Below are positions 7,494-16,412 of a DNA stretch of 64,000 nt, in pieces. Each line of letters begins with the position of its first letter. Positions within the stretch are counted from its first letter, which is position 1. Under the pieces are notes generated by a model, which was not told the origin of the DNA, did not search any database, and worked only from the letters and a program-made list of their open reading frames with translations. The DNA is from G963665545 sp963665545 (GTDB lineage: Bacteria; Pseudomonadota; Gammaproteobacteria; Xanthomonadales; SZUA-36), in contig CAXXKZ010000013.1 of the NCBI GenBank assembly GCA_963665545.2, forward strand, positions 434,001 through 498,000, written 5' to 3'. A program made the position numbers and the translations under genes.

Positions 7494-9737
7494 ATGTATA
7501 TTAATAATAAGTTTAGCAACCATCGCGATGCTTACAAACCTGCCGGGATACAGCCAGTCGGCATGGTGCCCAGGCTGGCCCTAATTCTTGCTGTACTGGT
7601 TGCGGCCGCAGCGTGCTCGACGACCCAAGGACCGATAAGGCCGCAGAGCACCCAGAAAACCATACGGACTTCGTCTGCGCCGCTGCCTGATGACGCGCCG
7701 GTTTTCGGCGCCGGTCAGGAGATCGAAGAACCGATCGGTGTAACGGAAACTGAAATTTACCCTGGCACCGCCACATTCATCGACGAGGACGCAGCGGCCA
7801 ATCGCGTGTTCCCGGTCTCGGCAGATGGTGAGATTGTCCTCAATTTCGAGGGTGAGTCGATCCAGTCGGTGGTGCATACGATTTTGGGTGAGGTCTTGCA
7901 GGAAACGTTTGTCATCGCACCCGGGGTGTCGGGTCAGGTGACATTTTCCACCTCCAAACCCGTCACGCGGGAACAATTGATGCCCATCCTCGAATTGCTG
8001 TTGCGCTGGAACGCGGCCACCCTGGTATACACCGATGGCCGATACCATGTGCTGCCGGTCAGCGAAGCCATCGCTGGCCACCTGGCGCCGGAGATTGGTG
8101 ATGCAGCGTATGTGATGGGCTACGAGGTTCGGGCGGTGCCGTTGAAGTGGATTGGCACAGCGGAGATGGAAAAGATTCTCCAACCCTATGTTCGCGAAGA
8201 CGCCATCGTCCAGGTAGATCAGGCCAGAAGCATGCTGTTCCTGGCAGGTACTCGGGAAGAATTGCGAAATTACCTGCGCACCATCGAAATATTCGACGTT
8301 GATTGGCTGGAGGGGATGTCAGTAGGCATTTATCCGCTGCGAACCGTTGACGTGGATTCCATCACCACCGAACTGGGGTCCATATTTGGCACTGACGGCG
8401 AATCACCGCTTGCCGGAATGTTCCGCTTTATTCCCCTGGAGCGCCTTTCTTCGGTGATGGTCATCACGCCCCAGGAGGAATACCTCCGCAAAGCGCAGGA
8501 ATGGATTAACATCCTTGACCGTGGCGCCGCAGGTGCCGGCAAACAGTTATTTGTGTATCGGGTAAAAAACCTCGAGGCCCACATTTTAGCCGGCTACCTT
8601 AGTGAATTGTTTGGCGGCGGCGGTGGCGGTGCCCGGCGTTCGAGGACACAGTCCGGAACCCTGGCTCCCGGCCTGGAGTCGGTCACCACCGGATCAGTCA
8701 GCGACTTCAACGATAATCGCCTGGGGATGGACCGGGGAGATGATGGCGGCGGTGCCGTGCTGGGCATGGGTGATAGTGACATCCGCATCACAGCGGTTGA
8801 AGAAACCAACTCGCTGCTGATCCAGGCCTCAGCAGCTGAATACAATTCCATCTTGGCCGCGATCGAGCGGATCGATATTGAGCCTTTACAGGTGTTGATC
8901 GAATCCCAGGTGCTGGATGTCGAGCTGACCGAGGATCTGGAATACGGTGTGAACTGGTATCTGACCAATAATTTTGGCGAAACCCTGCCCGATGGCGTTT
9001 CGGGTGACCGCTATCTTGATTCGCTGGCGTTCGGCAGCGGCGGACCACAATCTGGCGGCTTCAATTTCCTGGGCCTATTTTCAAAGACCATCAACGGTGG
9101 CAGGGGTCTGATCCAGGCTACGGTTGCAGCGCTCGATGCGGTGACCGACGTGCGTTCACTGGCGGCGCCGTCGTTGTTGGTGCGCAATAACGCGACCGCC
9201 ACCATCACCGTCGGCACCCAGGTGCCGGTGCAGTCTTCCAGCATCTCCACCGGCAGCAACAACGTCGTGAGCAGCGCGCAGTACGTGTCCACCGGTGTGA
9301 CACTCAGCGTGACCCCGCGGATCAATCCCGGTGGCTTGGTCTATATGGACATCTCTCAGGACATTAGCCGGCCGGGCGCTCGCGATCCAGATATCTCAAC
9401 CAGTGGCAACCCGCCGATCAACAACAAAACCGTGACCAGCCAGGTGGCGGTGCAATCCGGGCAGACGGTATTCCTCGGCGGCCTGATATCGGAGCAGAAC
9501 GCCGAAGGCAGGTCAGGGGTGCCTTTCCTGAGCCGACTGCCCATCATTGGTGCGTTGTTCGGTGCGAAGTCGATAAACAAATCTCGCAGTGAGACGCTGG
9601 TTTTGATCACACCCACTGTGGTGGAAAGTGCGGCTGATCTGAGGGGCATCAGCAAAGAGATGGAAAACGAATTCTCGCGCGTGCCGCCGCTGAAGATTTC
9701 GCACCTGATTGATGACAAAGTTGAAAAGTTCAATTAA
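7494..9737 (+). CDS. gspD: Type II secretion secretin GspD, lipoprotein
   Basis: Outer-membrane secretin through which substrates leave. The frame is open from 7386, inside gspN, but ATG 7494 just after the gspN stop is more likely; ATG 7563 is a third option and would give a compact lipoprotein signal (MVPRLALILAVLVAAAAC, lipid Cys at residue 18). Domains in order: N0 near residues 110-180, N1-N3 near 190-480 with a Gly-rich loop (GGGGGGARRS), then the C-terminal secretin domain (TQVPVQSSS, GVTLSVTPRI, VFLGGLISEQ). An acylated N-terminus would suggest that this secretin needs less help from a pilotin, which is an inference. Confidence 0.93.
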   Translation: MYINNKFSNHRDAYKPAGIQPVGMVPRLALILAVLVAAAACSTTQGPIRPQSTQKTIRTSSAPLPDDAPVFGAGQEIEEPIGVTETEIYPGTATFIDEDAAANRVFPVSADGEIVLNFEGESIQSVVHTILGEVLQETFVIAPGVSGQVTFSTSKPVTREQLMPILELLLRWNAATLVYTDGRYHVLPVSEAIAGHLAPEIGDAAYVMGYEVRAVPLKWIGTAEMEKILQPYVREDAIVQVDQARSMLFLAGTREELRNYLRTIEIFDVDWLEGMSVGIYPLRTVDVDSITTELGSIFGTDGESPLAGMFRFIPLERLSSVMVITPQEEYLRKAQEWINILDRGAAGAGKQLFVYRVKNLEAHILAGYLSELFGGGGGGARRSRTQSGTLAPGLESVTTGSVSDFNDNRLGMDRGDDGGGAVLGMGDSDIRITAVEETNSLLIQASAAEYNSILAAIERIDIEPLQVLIESQVLDVELTEDLEYGVNWYLTNNFGETLPDGVSGDRYLDSLAFGSGGPQSGGFNFLGLFSKTINGGRGLIQATVAALDAVTDVRSLAAPSLLVRNNATATITVGTQVPVQSSSISTGSNNVVSSAQYVSTGVTLSVTPRINPGGLVYMDISQDISRPGARDPDISTSGNPPINNKTVTSQVAVQSGQTVFLGGLISEQNAEGRSGVPFLSRLPIIGALFGAKSINKSRSETLVLITPTVVESAADLRGISKEMENEFSRVPPLKISHLIDDKVEKFN

Positions 9738-9755
9738 CTAAAGAGAACCGAATTG

Positions 9756-10214
9756 ATGAATAAGCAGAATTTTATTGGCCAGTTTGCTGGCTGCCCCAAT
9801 GTCCGCTGGGTTCCGGCTGCCCGATTGTGGCTGAGCATTGCACTGGCCCTTGCGCTGGCTGGCTGCGCCACCGCCCCGATGCAGAAGAAAGATGGGCTGG
9901 AGATGCGCTCCCAAGCGCGCTGGGATGCGCTGATTGGCGGTAACTACGAAGAAGCATGGGCGCTATACAGCCCGGGGCACCGTTCATCACAATCTGTAGT
10001 TGATCTGGAAATCTCTTGGCGGATGCGGCGAGTACAGATCATCTCTGCAGTCTATGATTCACACAGTTGCGATGAATACTTGTGCCAGGTCGGCATCATG
10101 TTGACGTACAAGATCGATCGCCCTGTGACCGGTCTGGAAGTATGGGAAAACACCAAGGTCTTCGAAGAAAAATGGATTTTCGCCGAGGATCAATGGTGGT
10201 ATCTGCCCGAATAG
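9756..10214 (+). CDS. Small lipoprotein of unknown function after gspD
   Basis: A 152-residue predicted lipoprotein. The leader has a hydrophobic run ending in ALALAGC (lipobox LAGC, Cys near residue 37 from ATG 9756). An in-frame TTG at 9753 precedes the ATG. The mature part begins with a helical segment (RSQARWDALIGGNYEEAWALYSPGHR), then mostly beta-strand, with two cysteines at CDEYLC. The layout resembles NTF2-like lipoproteins, but I do not recognise a family. It is only 18 bases after gspD in the same direction, so it is probably cotranscribed with the secretion genes. A role in secretin assembly is possible but unproven. Confidence 0.75.
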   Translation: MNKQNFIGQFAGCPNVRWVPAARLWLSIALALALAGCATAPMQKKDGLEMRSQARWDALIGGNYEEAWALYSPGHRSSQSVVDLEISWRMRRVQIISAVYDSHSCDEYLCQVGIMLTYKIDRPVTGLEVWENTKVFEEKWIFAEDQWWYLPE

Positions 10215-10495
10215 GCAGGTTTATTAATGCGAACTGAACTTCCGGTTTTCGGGTAGAAATTAAGGAGTTTCGTCGCTTGTTGAGCGGCCAAGAAATCCAG
10301 CCGGGACACCGCATGTTTACAGTCTTTTTACAGTTGTCGGGCCCGGCGATTGTATTGCTTTAGACCCTGAATTGTCGTATCATGCTCATGTGAACAGCCG
10401 GATCGTGGTGTGGTTTGCGATGTATCCGCGCAAACTGCGCTTTTGAAAGGTTTTGTTCGCAAAGCCCTGATGTACACAACTTTAGGAGTGTTGTA
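10215..10495 (+). other. Intergenic leader upstream of the secreted protein gene
   Basis: 281 bases with no gene. It holds the promoter listed at 10355-10383, and a small hairpin GCGC-AAACT-GCGC followed by TTTT near 10427-10445 within the presumed 5' leader. AGGAG at 10484-10488 serves the next gene. No clear terminator for the secretion operon is visible here. Confidence 0.5.
10355..10383 (+). promoter_or_regulatory. Candidate sigma-70 promoter
   Basis: TTGCTT at 10355-10360 and TATCAT at 10378-10383, spaced by 17 bases. This would start transcription near 10390 and leave a leader of about 105 bases before the gene at 10496. Read by eye only. Confidence 0.4.
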
Positions 10496-12316
10496 ATGAA
10501 TAGAAAAAATTTGACAGCTGCTCTTCTGGCTGGTCTGGCAGGTGCTGCCGGGATCGCCGGATCAGCGCAGGCAGTCAACCTGAACCCGGATGGGATTGGC
10601 TCTGTGCTGATTTATCCGTACTACACGGTTAATGGCGGTAACGATACGCTGCTGTCTGTTGTAAATACGACCGATGAAGCCAAGGCCGTCAAGGTTCGCT
10701 TCCTCGAAGCCTACAACTCACGTGAAGTGCTTGACTTCAACCTGTATTTGTCTGCCTATGATGTTTGGGTGGCGGCCATTATTGGGGGTCAGACAATCGA
10801 AGACGAAATCGTAGGTGTTCCGGCTGGCGAAGATGGTGCCTGGCTGGTCGTCAACGATACGAGTTGTACCGTACCTTACCTCTATGAAATGGCTCGCCCG
10901 CAGGCCTTCCTGCCGTATGCCTATACGAACCCGGGAGCTTTAGACGGCGGCCCGACCGCCCTTTCGCGTGTCCGTGAGGGTCATTTCGAAATGATCGAAA
11001 TAGGTACCCTGGTGGGTCCCTCGGCTGTCAATGCGACCCACACTGCAGTGACCGGCATGCCGGTTGATTGTGGTCAACTGGTCAAGAACTGGTCAACCGG
11101 TGGTATTTGGCTGACCGAAGCGATTGCCAACTCCACTGGCGTGCCCAATGTGCTTTTCGCTCCTTGCCAGTATGGCTCCGGTTCGCACTGCGATTACGCC
11201 ACGACTGACGTCGTACGCAACAGCGGTGGTCTGTTCGGTAGCTATGCCTTCATAAACGGTCTTGCCGGTACCATATTCAGTGGCAACGCCGCAGCGGTAC
11301 AGGGTGTTGACGCCAAGGATCGTGGCAACCACCACATTCCCGGTACATCACGTCCTTCACTGAACGGTGGCAGCGCAACAACCGCATGGGAATTTTTGGG
11401 TGAGCCCCTGGTCGAAGCAGCTCCTTTGTATTACGGCAGTGCTGTTGACGCAATCTCCAGCGTATTCATGCATGAGTTAATCATGAACGAATACAGCGTT
11501 AACCCCAATATTGGCGCGAAGTCCGAGTGGATTGTTACATTCCCCACCAAGAACTTCTACGTTGATGACCTGACACGGGATTTGCCCAAGTTGTTCATCA
11601 TCCCGAATCCTGCTGATGCCGGTTGTAGTGGCTGGACCTTTGGCTTGGACCCTATTCCTAACTGCGGATATGGACAAAAGCCTAATTGGAACTCGGACTG
11701 CACCGCTATCGATAACGACCCAGGGCTGGCGGAAGACTGGAAAGGTGGGTTTACCTGCTCCGAGCTTCTCATTGAAAGCGGCAGGGCACCCTTTACCAGT
11801 GTTTTCAGTGGTACGGCCTGCGAAGAAGTTCTCGTGATTGATGTCTGGGATCGTGAAGATTCACACAGCCTGACCTTTGGTTCAGGCCCGATCGTATCTC
11901 CGCTACCTCCCGGCGGCACACCTCCGGGTGGAACGCAACTGTGCTACGAAACCAATGTGATTCGGTTCGCCGATACGGTTTGGCCAGCAGACGGTTCGGA
12001 AATCTTCGGTTCTAACAAGGTTGGTTCGGTTACGATCGCACCTTCAGTCACTTGGGAAGGTCTTCCTGCCAAGGCGGGTTGGTCTCAGTTGAGCTTTTGG
12101 AACCCAGCTCTTGGCGGCGGTCCATTAGAGCACATTGACTATGCGGGTCTGGTCGGCCTGCCGGTCACTGGCTTCTGGGCGCTGGCGATTACCAACAACT
12201 TCGTTGGTGACAACAATGTAATTGCCAACTATGGCGGTTTGTTCGGTCATAGGGCCAACGTCCGTCGCGATGGCAGATGCTGGAACCGTCACGGCAATTT
12301 CTGCGGAAGTTTGTAG
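10496..12316 (+). CDS. Large secreted protein of unknown function
   Basis: 606 residues. ATG 10496 is chosen because AGGAG lies 7 bases upstream and the N-terminus is then a clean Sec signal peptide (MNRKNLTAALLAGLAGAAGIAGSAQA, cleavage after AQA). The frame is open upstream to 10415 without a ribosome site. The mature protein begins VNLNPDGIGSVLIYPYYTVN, is rich in Gly, Asn, Thr and aromatic residues, and has many cysteines (pairs such as CGQ, CQYGSGSHC, CSGW, CGYG, CWNRHGNFC), suggesting a disulfide-stabilised extracellular fold. No catalytic motif, PEP-CTERM tail or outer-membrane beta signal is evident. It sits directly after the type II secretion operon with its own promoter and terminator, so it could be a substrate. 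That is inference from position. Confidence 0.85.
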   Translation: MNRKNLTAALLAGLAGAAGIAGSAQAVNLNPDGIGSVLIYPYYTVNGGNDTLLSVVNTTDEAKAVKVRFLEAYNSREVLDFNLYLSAYDVWVAAIIGGQTIEDEIVGVPAGEDGAWLVVNDTSCTVPYLYEMARPQAFLPYAYTNPGALDGGPTALSRVREGHFEMIEIGTLVGPSAVNATHTAVTGMPVDCGQLVKNWSTGGIWLTEAIANSTGVPNVLFAPCQYGSGSHCDYATTDVVRNSGGLFGSYAFINGLAGTIFSGNAAAVQGVDAKDRGNHHIPGTSRPSLNGGSATTAWEFLGEPLVEAAPLYYGSAVDAISSVFMHELIMNEYSVNPNIGAKSEWIVTFPTKNFYVDDLTRDLPKLFIIPNPADAGCSGWTFGLDPIPNCGYGQKPNWNSDCTAIDNDPGLAEDWKGGFTCSELLIESGRAPFTSVFSGTACEEVLVIDVWDREDSHSLTFGSGPIVSPLPPGGTPPGGTQLCYETNVIRFADTVWPADGSEIFGSNKVGSVTIAPSVTWEGLPAKAGWSQLSFWNPALGGGPLEHIDYAGLVGLPVTGFWALAITNNFVGDNNVIANYGGLFGHRANVRRDGRCWNRHGNFCGSL

Positions 12317-12363
12317 TGATCTAAATGGTTGACGGTATCGAGCCGTTAATCAGGAAATGAGGC

Positions 12364-12393
12364 AAGGGGCTGCATCTGCAGCCCCTTGTTTTT
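12364..12393 (+). terminator. Rho-independent terminator
   Basis: A near-perfect hairpin. AAGGGGCTGCA at 12364-12374 pairs with TGCAGCCCCTT at 12377-12387, with one more C-G pair outside, followed by TTTTT. It lies 48 bases after the stop of the secreted protein gene. Confidence 0.88.
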
Positions 12394-12603
12394 GAGGCCG
12401 GGAAATTCAATCCGGGTTTTCGTCCGCAAACTTTAATGCCCAGGCTTTGCTGCCCAAGTTCTTATGTCCTGGCTTTACATAGTCTGGTCAGAACATACCA
12501 ATTATGGCGGAACCGTATACCCTGGCATCTGTCACAGTTGATTAGCCCCTTCGCTTATGCACATAACTGACCCCGGTCAGATCATCTTATTCAAGGTAAC
12601 CAG
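12394..12603 (+). other. Intergenic region before the PpiC-type isomerase
   Basis: No gene is seen. Two imperfect direct repeats of 17 bases (12432-12448 and 12460-12476, both ending in GGCTTT) lie in the middle. A short palindrome CTGACC-CC-GGTCAG lies near 12567-12580, 24 bases before the start codon. A promoter must be here, but no convincing -35/-10 pair stands out. Confidence 0.35.
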
Positions 12604-13548
12604 ATGTTAAATCGATATCTCATATTTCAACTTTTGATCAGTATCTCAGTGACGGGTGTGGCCGACGCGTCTGCTCAAATCCAGTCCAAGAACGACCCAG
12701 AGCAGACCTTTGCCTACCAGGGTGATGTGGTCATTTCTCAGCTTGCCATGGACGCCGCCTTTGCCCGAATTCCTCCAAAGGACCGGCTACCCTTTATTCG
12801 CAGTGGAGAAAAGGTGCAGAACCTGCTCGCCACTTTATTGCAGACTATGGCGATTGCAGCAGACGGCGAAAAGGCCGGTTTTGCCTCCAAGCCGGTGATC
12901 GCTGCGCGCATGCGATTGGCTGCCGCGGAAGAATTGGCGCAGGCCTGGATGGACGAAGTCATGAAAAACGCACCGGACGCGGACTATGAGGCACTGGCGT
13001 GGGAGGACTATACCGCAAACCCTCAAAACTATATGACCGAAGAGAAAGTTTCGGTTACGCATTTGCTGGTGACAACGCATACGCATACTGCCGAAGAGGC
13101 CGAGCAAATTGCAACCGACCTGCGCGCAAAAGTCCAGGCCGACCCTAGCGCCTTCAACGCGATGGTGCTTGAGTACTCAGAAGACCCGGTAGTTCACAAG
13201 AACAAGGGGCAATACAAGTATATAGTTCGCGGCCAAATGACAAAGCCTTTTGAAGACGCTGCATTCGGGATGGCCGTGCCCGGCGAAATCAGTGAGATCG
13301 TGCGTACAAATTATGGCTTTCATATCATCAGGCTGGATGAGCGGTATGAGTCCACGAAAATGACATTCGAAAAAGCCAAGAAGGACGCTCTGGAAAAGGT
13401 CAAGAAAGATTATCTCGACGACTACAACCTGAAATACTTGCAACATCTTGGGCTGGAGTCCATTACCCTACCAGAAGGATCAGTGGAAGTGATGGCCAAA
13501 AAATATTTCGGAGAAAATCTGGAGTTGGCGCCATTTAAAGCCGACTGA
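12604..13548 (+). CDS. Periplasmic PpiC-type peptidylprolyl isomerase
   Basis: 314 residues. There is a signal peptide of about 25 residues (MLNRYLIFQLLISISVTGVADASAQ). Residues 40-135 form a helical SurA/PrsA-like N-domain. A parvulin (rotamase) domain at about 145-255 contains VTHLLVTT, EYSEDP, GQYKYIVRGQMTKPFEDAAF and YGFHIIRLDE. A helical tail follows. It would assist folding of exported proteins in the periplasm. AAGG about 9 bases before the ATG supports the start. It could serve the secreted protein upstream, but separate transcription is likely because a terminator lies between them. Confidence 0.87.
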   Translation: MLNRYLIFQLLISISVTGVADASAQIQSKNDPEQTFAYQGDVVISQLAMDAAFARIPPKDRLPFIRSGEKVQNLLATLLQTMAIAADGEKAGFASKPVIAARMRLAAAEELAQAWMDEVMKNAPDADYEALAWEDYTANPQNYMTEEKVSVTHLLVTTHTHTAEEAEQIATDLRAKVQADPSAFNAMVLEYSEDPVVHKNKGQYKYIVRGQMTKPFEDAAFGMAVPGEISEIVRTNYGFHIIRLDERYESTKMTFEKAKKDALEKVKKDYLDDYNLKYLQHLGLESITLPEGSVEVMAKKYFGENLELAPFKAD

Positions 13549-13557
13549 TGTAAGGGA

Positions 13558-14334
13558 ATGAAGCAATTTCCCGGCAGCTTTTTTTGGCGCCTGGTTTCCA
13601 GGGCGATCCGGGTGGACTACCTGGAAAATATAACCGGCTTTGCCTGGCTGATATTGCAGCCGTTGATGTTGCTGGCCGTATACGCATTCGTTTTCAGCAC
13701 GATATTCAAGGCCCGCATTCCGGATGCCGGTGACGTCGGTTTCGTGCCTTTCCTGGCCGTGGCTTTCTGGCCCTGGACGGCCTTTTCTGAAGCGGTGCTC
13801 AAGGCCAGTAACGCCATCACTGCCAATGCCGGACTCATCGGCAAAGTCCCCATCAAGACTGAATTGCTGCCGCTGGCGACCGTAACCGCCACATTCATTA
13901 TGCATATGATTGGCTACCTGGCCGTGTTGCTGGTATTGCAATTGACAGGTACTGATGTGCAATGGCTGGGCCTGATCGTGGCCATCCCCGTTTTGTTCCT
14001 GCTTTACCTGTTTGCCTGTGCACTGGGACTGCTGTTAAGCGCGCTGCAGGTTTTTGTCCGGGATTTGGCTCAAATTCTTCCGCCGCTGATGACATTCTGG
14101 TTTTTCATGACGCCGATTCTGTACAGCGTTGCGTTGCTGCCGGCGCAGCTGCAGCTTGTGATGCAGTGGAATCCGATGAGCTGGTTTGTCGGCAGGTTGC
14201 GGGACAGCCTGCTGTTCGGCAACCTGGATTTGGGACTGACCGACGCCCTTGCAGTCATCAGCACAGGGTTGTTGCTGTGGCTGTGCAGCCGCTTTTTCCG
14301 TCGATTCAGCGGGCATTTTGAGGATTTCCTGTGA
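13558..14334 (+). CDS. wzm: O-polysaccharide ABC transporter permease (Wzm-type)
   Basis: 258-residue inner-membrane permease of the ABC-2 family with about six hydrophobic segments. The N-terminal LENITGFAWLILQPLMLLAVYAFVF and the later RDLAQILPPLMTFWFFMTPILY are characteristic of Wzm/KpsM/TagG exporters. It overlaps the next gene, the matching ATPase, by four bases (GTGA). The pair would move a lipid-linked polysaccharide from cytoplasm to periplasm. Confidence 0.92.
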   Translation: MKQFPGSFFWRLVSRAIRVDYLENITGFAWLILQPLMLLAVYAFVFSTIFKARIPDAGDVGFVPFLAVAFWPWTAFSEAVLKASNAITANAGLIGKVPIKTELLPLATVTATFIMHMIGYLAVLLVLQLTGTDVQWLGLIVAIPVLFLLYLFACALGLLLSALQVFVRDLAQILPPLMTFWFFMTPILYSVALLPAQLQLVMQWNPMSWFVGRLRDSLLFGNLDLGLTDALAVISTGLLLWLCSRFFRRFSGHFEDFL

Positions 14335-15533
14335 GTGGTCCGATCATCAATCTACACGGGGTGGGTAAGATTTACCCCCGCGTGCATCACCCATGGGAGC
14401 GAATGCGCGCGTTTGCTGCACTGTTGGCGGGCAGGGAGCCCAGGCTGGGTGCACAGGTGCTGAGCGATATTGACCTCACGGTACGGCGTGGCGATACGGT
14501 GGGTATAATCGGTGAAAACGGGGCCGGCAAATCGACGCTGTTGAAGGTATTGACCGGTGTCATCAGCCCCAGCACCGGTCGCGTCGAAGTCAATGCCAGT
14601 GTGGCAGCGCTGCTGGAGTTGGGCGCCGGATTTCAACCGGAGTTTTCCGGCTACGACAACGTCAGAATGAAGGCGGCCTTGCTGGGAATGAGCACCGTAG
14701 ATCTGGACGCGCGTATGGATGCGATACTCGCATTCGCCGACATCGGCGAATATATTCACGAGCCAGTCAAACACTACTCCTCCGGCATGGTCGTGCGCCT
14801 GGGTTTCGCCGTTGTGGCCGCATCTGATCCGGAAGTGCTGATTACCGATGAGGTTTTGGCGGTTGGCGATGAGTCCTTTCAGAAAAAATGTGTGCGCTGG
14901 ATTGAGGCGTTCCTTGAGCAGGGCAACACATTGTTGATGGTTTCGCACAGCATGTACCTGGTGCAAAAGCTGTGCAAACGGGCGCTGTGGCTGCACCAGG
15001 GTCGCCTGAGGCAGGCCGGTGATGTCTTCGAGGTCACCCAGGCCTACCTGGCCTGGCATGAAACCAGGGCGGCGCAGGAAAAAGAGCTTAGAGAGGCTAC
15101 CACAGGTGAGTCGGGGCATTACCGCGTGGTCGAATTCAGGCTGCTAAATCAACCGTCGACGAGCAGTTTCGTCATGGCATGTGGCAGTGACCTGGACATC
15201 GAAATGATCATTCAGGCGCCGGACGGCAGGAAGCCGGTGGCCGTGTTTGGTATTGTGCGGGCCGATGGCACTTCGGTTTACGGCCTCGCTTCGGATGCGG
15301 AAAACGTGGTGCCGGAGGAAGTGAGCCCTGGTTTGTTCGGCTTTCGCCTGAAGTTTTCCCAGCTGAGTCTTCTACCGGGCAGTTACAGCGTTCGCGGGCA
15401 CGCATTGGATCCCGAGGGAATGCGCATGTGCGATACCGCTGAACACAGCTTTACGGTTACCGGTGAGAGCTGGGAACTCGGTCTGGTGCGCCTGGCACAT
15501 GAGTGGTTGCCGGCTTCGAATAGAGATGTCTGA
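14331..15533 (+). CDS. wzt: O-polysaccharide ABC transporter ATPase (Wzt-type) with C-terminal domain
   Basis: 400 residues. Walker A GENGAGKST lies near residue 62, the signature HYSSGMVVRLGFA near 150, and Walker B EVLITDEVLAVGD near 168. From about residue 265 on there is an extra domain with YRVVEFRLLN and LLPGSYSVRGHALDPEG. This is the Wzt C-terminal immunoglobulin-like fold that in O9a-type systems recognises a modified non-reducing end of the exported glycan. The presence of this domain and of a methyltransferase two genes downstream suggests a terminally capped O-polysaccharide, by analogy. GTG start overlapping the permease stop. Confidence 0.92.
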   Translation: MSGPIINLHGVGKIYPRVHHPWERMRAFAALLAGREPRLGAQVLSDIDLTVRRGDTVGIIGENGAGKSTLLKVLTGVISPSTGRVEVNASVAALLELGAGFQPEFSGYDNVRMKAALLGMSTVDLDARMDAILAFADIGEYIHEPVKHYSSGMVVRLGFAVVAASDPEVLITDEVLAVGDESFQKKCVRWIEAFLEQGNTLLMVSHSMYLVQKLCKRALWLHQGRLRQAGDVFEVTQAYLAWHETRAAQEKELREATTGESGHYRVVEFRLLNQPSTSSFVMACGSDLDIEMIIQAPDGRKPVAVFGIVRADGTSVYGLASDAENVVPEEVSPGLFGFRLKFSQLSLLPGSYSVRGHALDPEGMRMCDTAEHSFTVTGESWELGLVRLAHEWLPASNRDV

Positions 15534-16368
15534 GGGCTTACTTCCAGGCGTCGTGGTGCCCATTCACAATGCCAGTGATGATTTGAACCTGTGCCTCGAA
15601 TCCGTACACCGCACCACGCCCACGGCTGCCGAGGTGATCCTGATCGACGACGCCTCTGACGAAGCTGCGGTGCGCGAGGTCATCGCCCATTGGTCGGCGC
15701 AGGGTGGTTCGCGCTGGCGTGTCAGGCGCAACCAACACAACCTTGGATTCGTCGCCAGCGCCAACCTGGGTATGAAGATATTGACAGCCGATGTCGTGTT
15801 GCTGAACTCCGATACGGTGGTCACACCCGGATGGTTGCAGGGGCTGGGCGCCTGCCTGGCGTCAGATCCGGACATCGCCACGGCCACGCCGTGGACCAAC
15901 AACGGGGAGATTGCCTCATTTCCCGAACTCTGCAAGAACAACGCCTTTCCAGTAAACCCTGACGCGCTGGCGGCGGTTATCTCCGTCAGCGGCGGCCGAC
16001 AGTATCCGGAATTGCCCACAGCGGTGGGTTTTTGCATGGCCATATCCAGGGCGGCGATCGATCGATTGGGCTATTTCGACGAGCATGCCTTTGGCCTGGG
16101 CTATGGTGAGGAAAATGATTTTTCTGCTCGTGCTGGCGCAGCCGGGATGAAGAACGTACTGTGCAGCGATGTCTATGTTGCCCATCGCGGTGGCCGATCG
16201 TTCGAGCCCAGGGGACTACGGCCGGATGATGAATCCATGCGCCGCCTGTTGGAGAAGCATCCCCATTATCTGAAGTCGGTTATGGATTTTATTGCCAGGG
16301 ATCCACTGGCGCGTCTCAGATCTGGTCTGCTTGCAGAGCTGAGGACCCGTGGCGTCGCCTTGGGTTAA
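15526..16368 (+). CDS. Family 2 glycosyltransferase
   Basis: 280 residues from ATG 15526, which overlaps the wzt stop by eight bases. An earlier in-frame ATG at 15463 lies deep inside wzt and is unlikely. GT-A fold: LPGVVVPIHNASDDLNLCL at the N-terminus, VILIDDASDE, the metal-binding region VVLLNSDTVVTPGW, and the acceptor-side GYGEENDFSARAGAAG. It probably adds a sugar to the polysaccharide exported by Wzm/Wzt. The sugar cannot be told. Confidence 0.87.
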   Translation: MSEGLLPGVVVPIHNASDDLNLCLESVHRTTPTAAEVILIDDASDEAAVREVIAHWSAQGGSRWRVRRNQHNLGFVASANLGMKILTADVVLLNSDTVVTPGWLQGLGACLASDPDIATATPWTNNGEIASFPELCKNNAFPVNPDALAAVISVSGGRQYPELPTAVGFCMAISRAAIDRLGYFDEHAFGLGYGEENDFSARAGAAGMKNVLCSDVYVAHRGGRSFEPRGLRPDDESMRRLLEKHPHYLKSVMDFIARDPLARLRSGLLAELRTRGVALG

Positions 16369-16412
16369 AATCCCCATTTGGCAAGTCGAACCAGAGGCCC
16401 AGGACCAGTCAT

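Noticed and set aside
12432..12476. Two 17-base imperfect direct repeats upstream of the isomerase gene
   Set aside because: The match is partial and not tied to a known binding site, so not reported as an operator.
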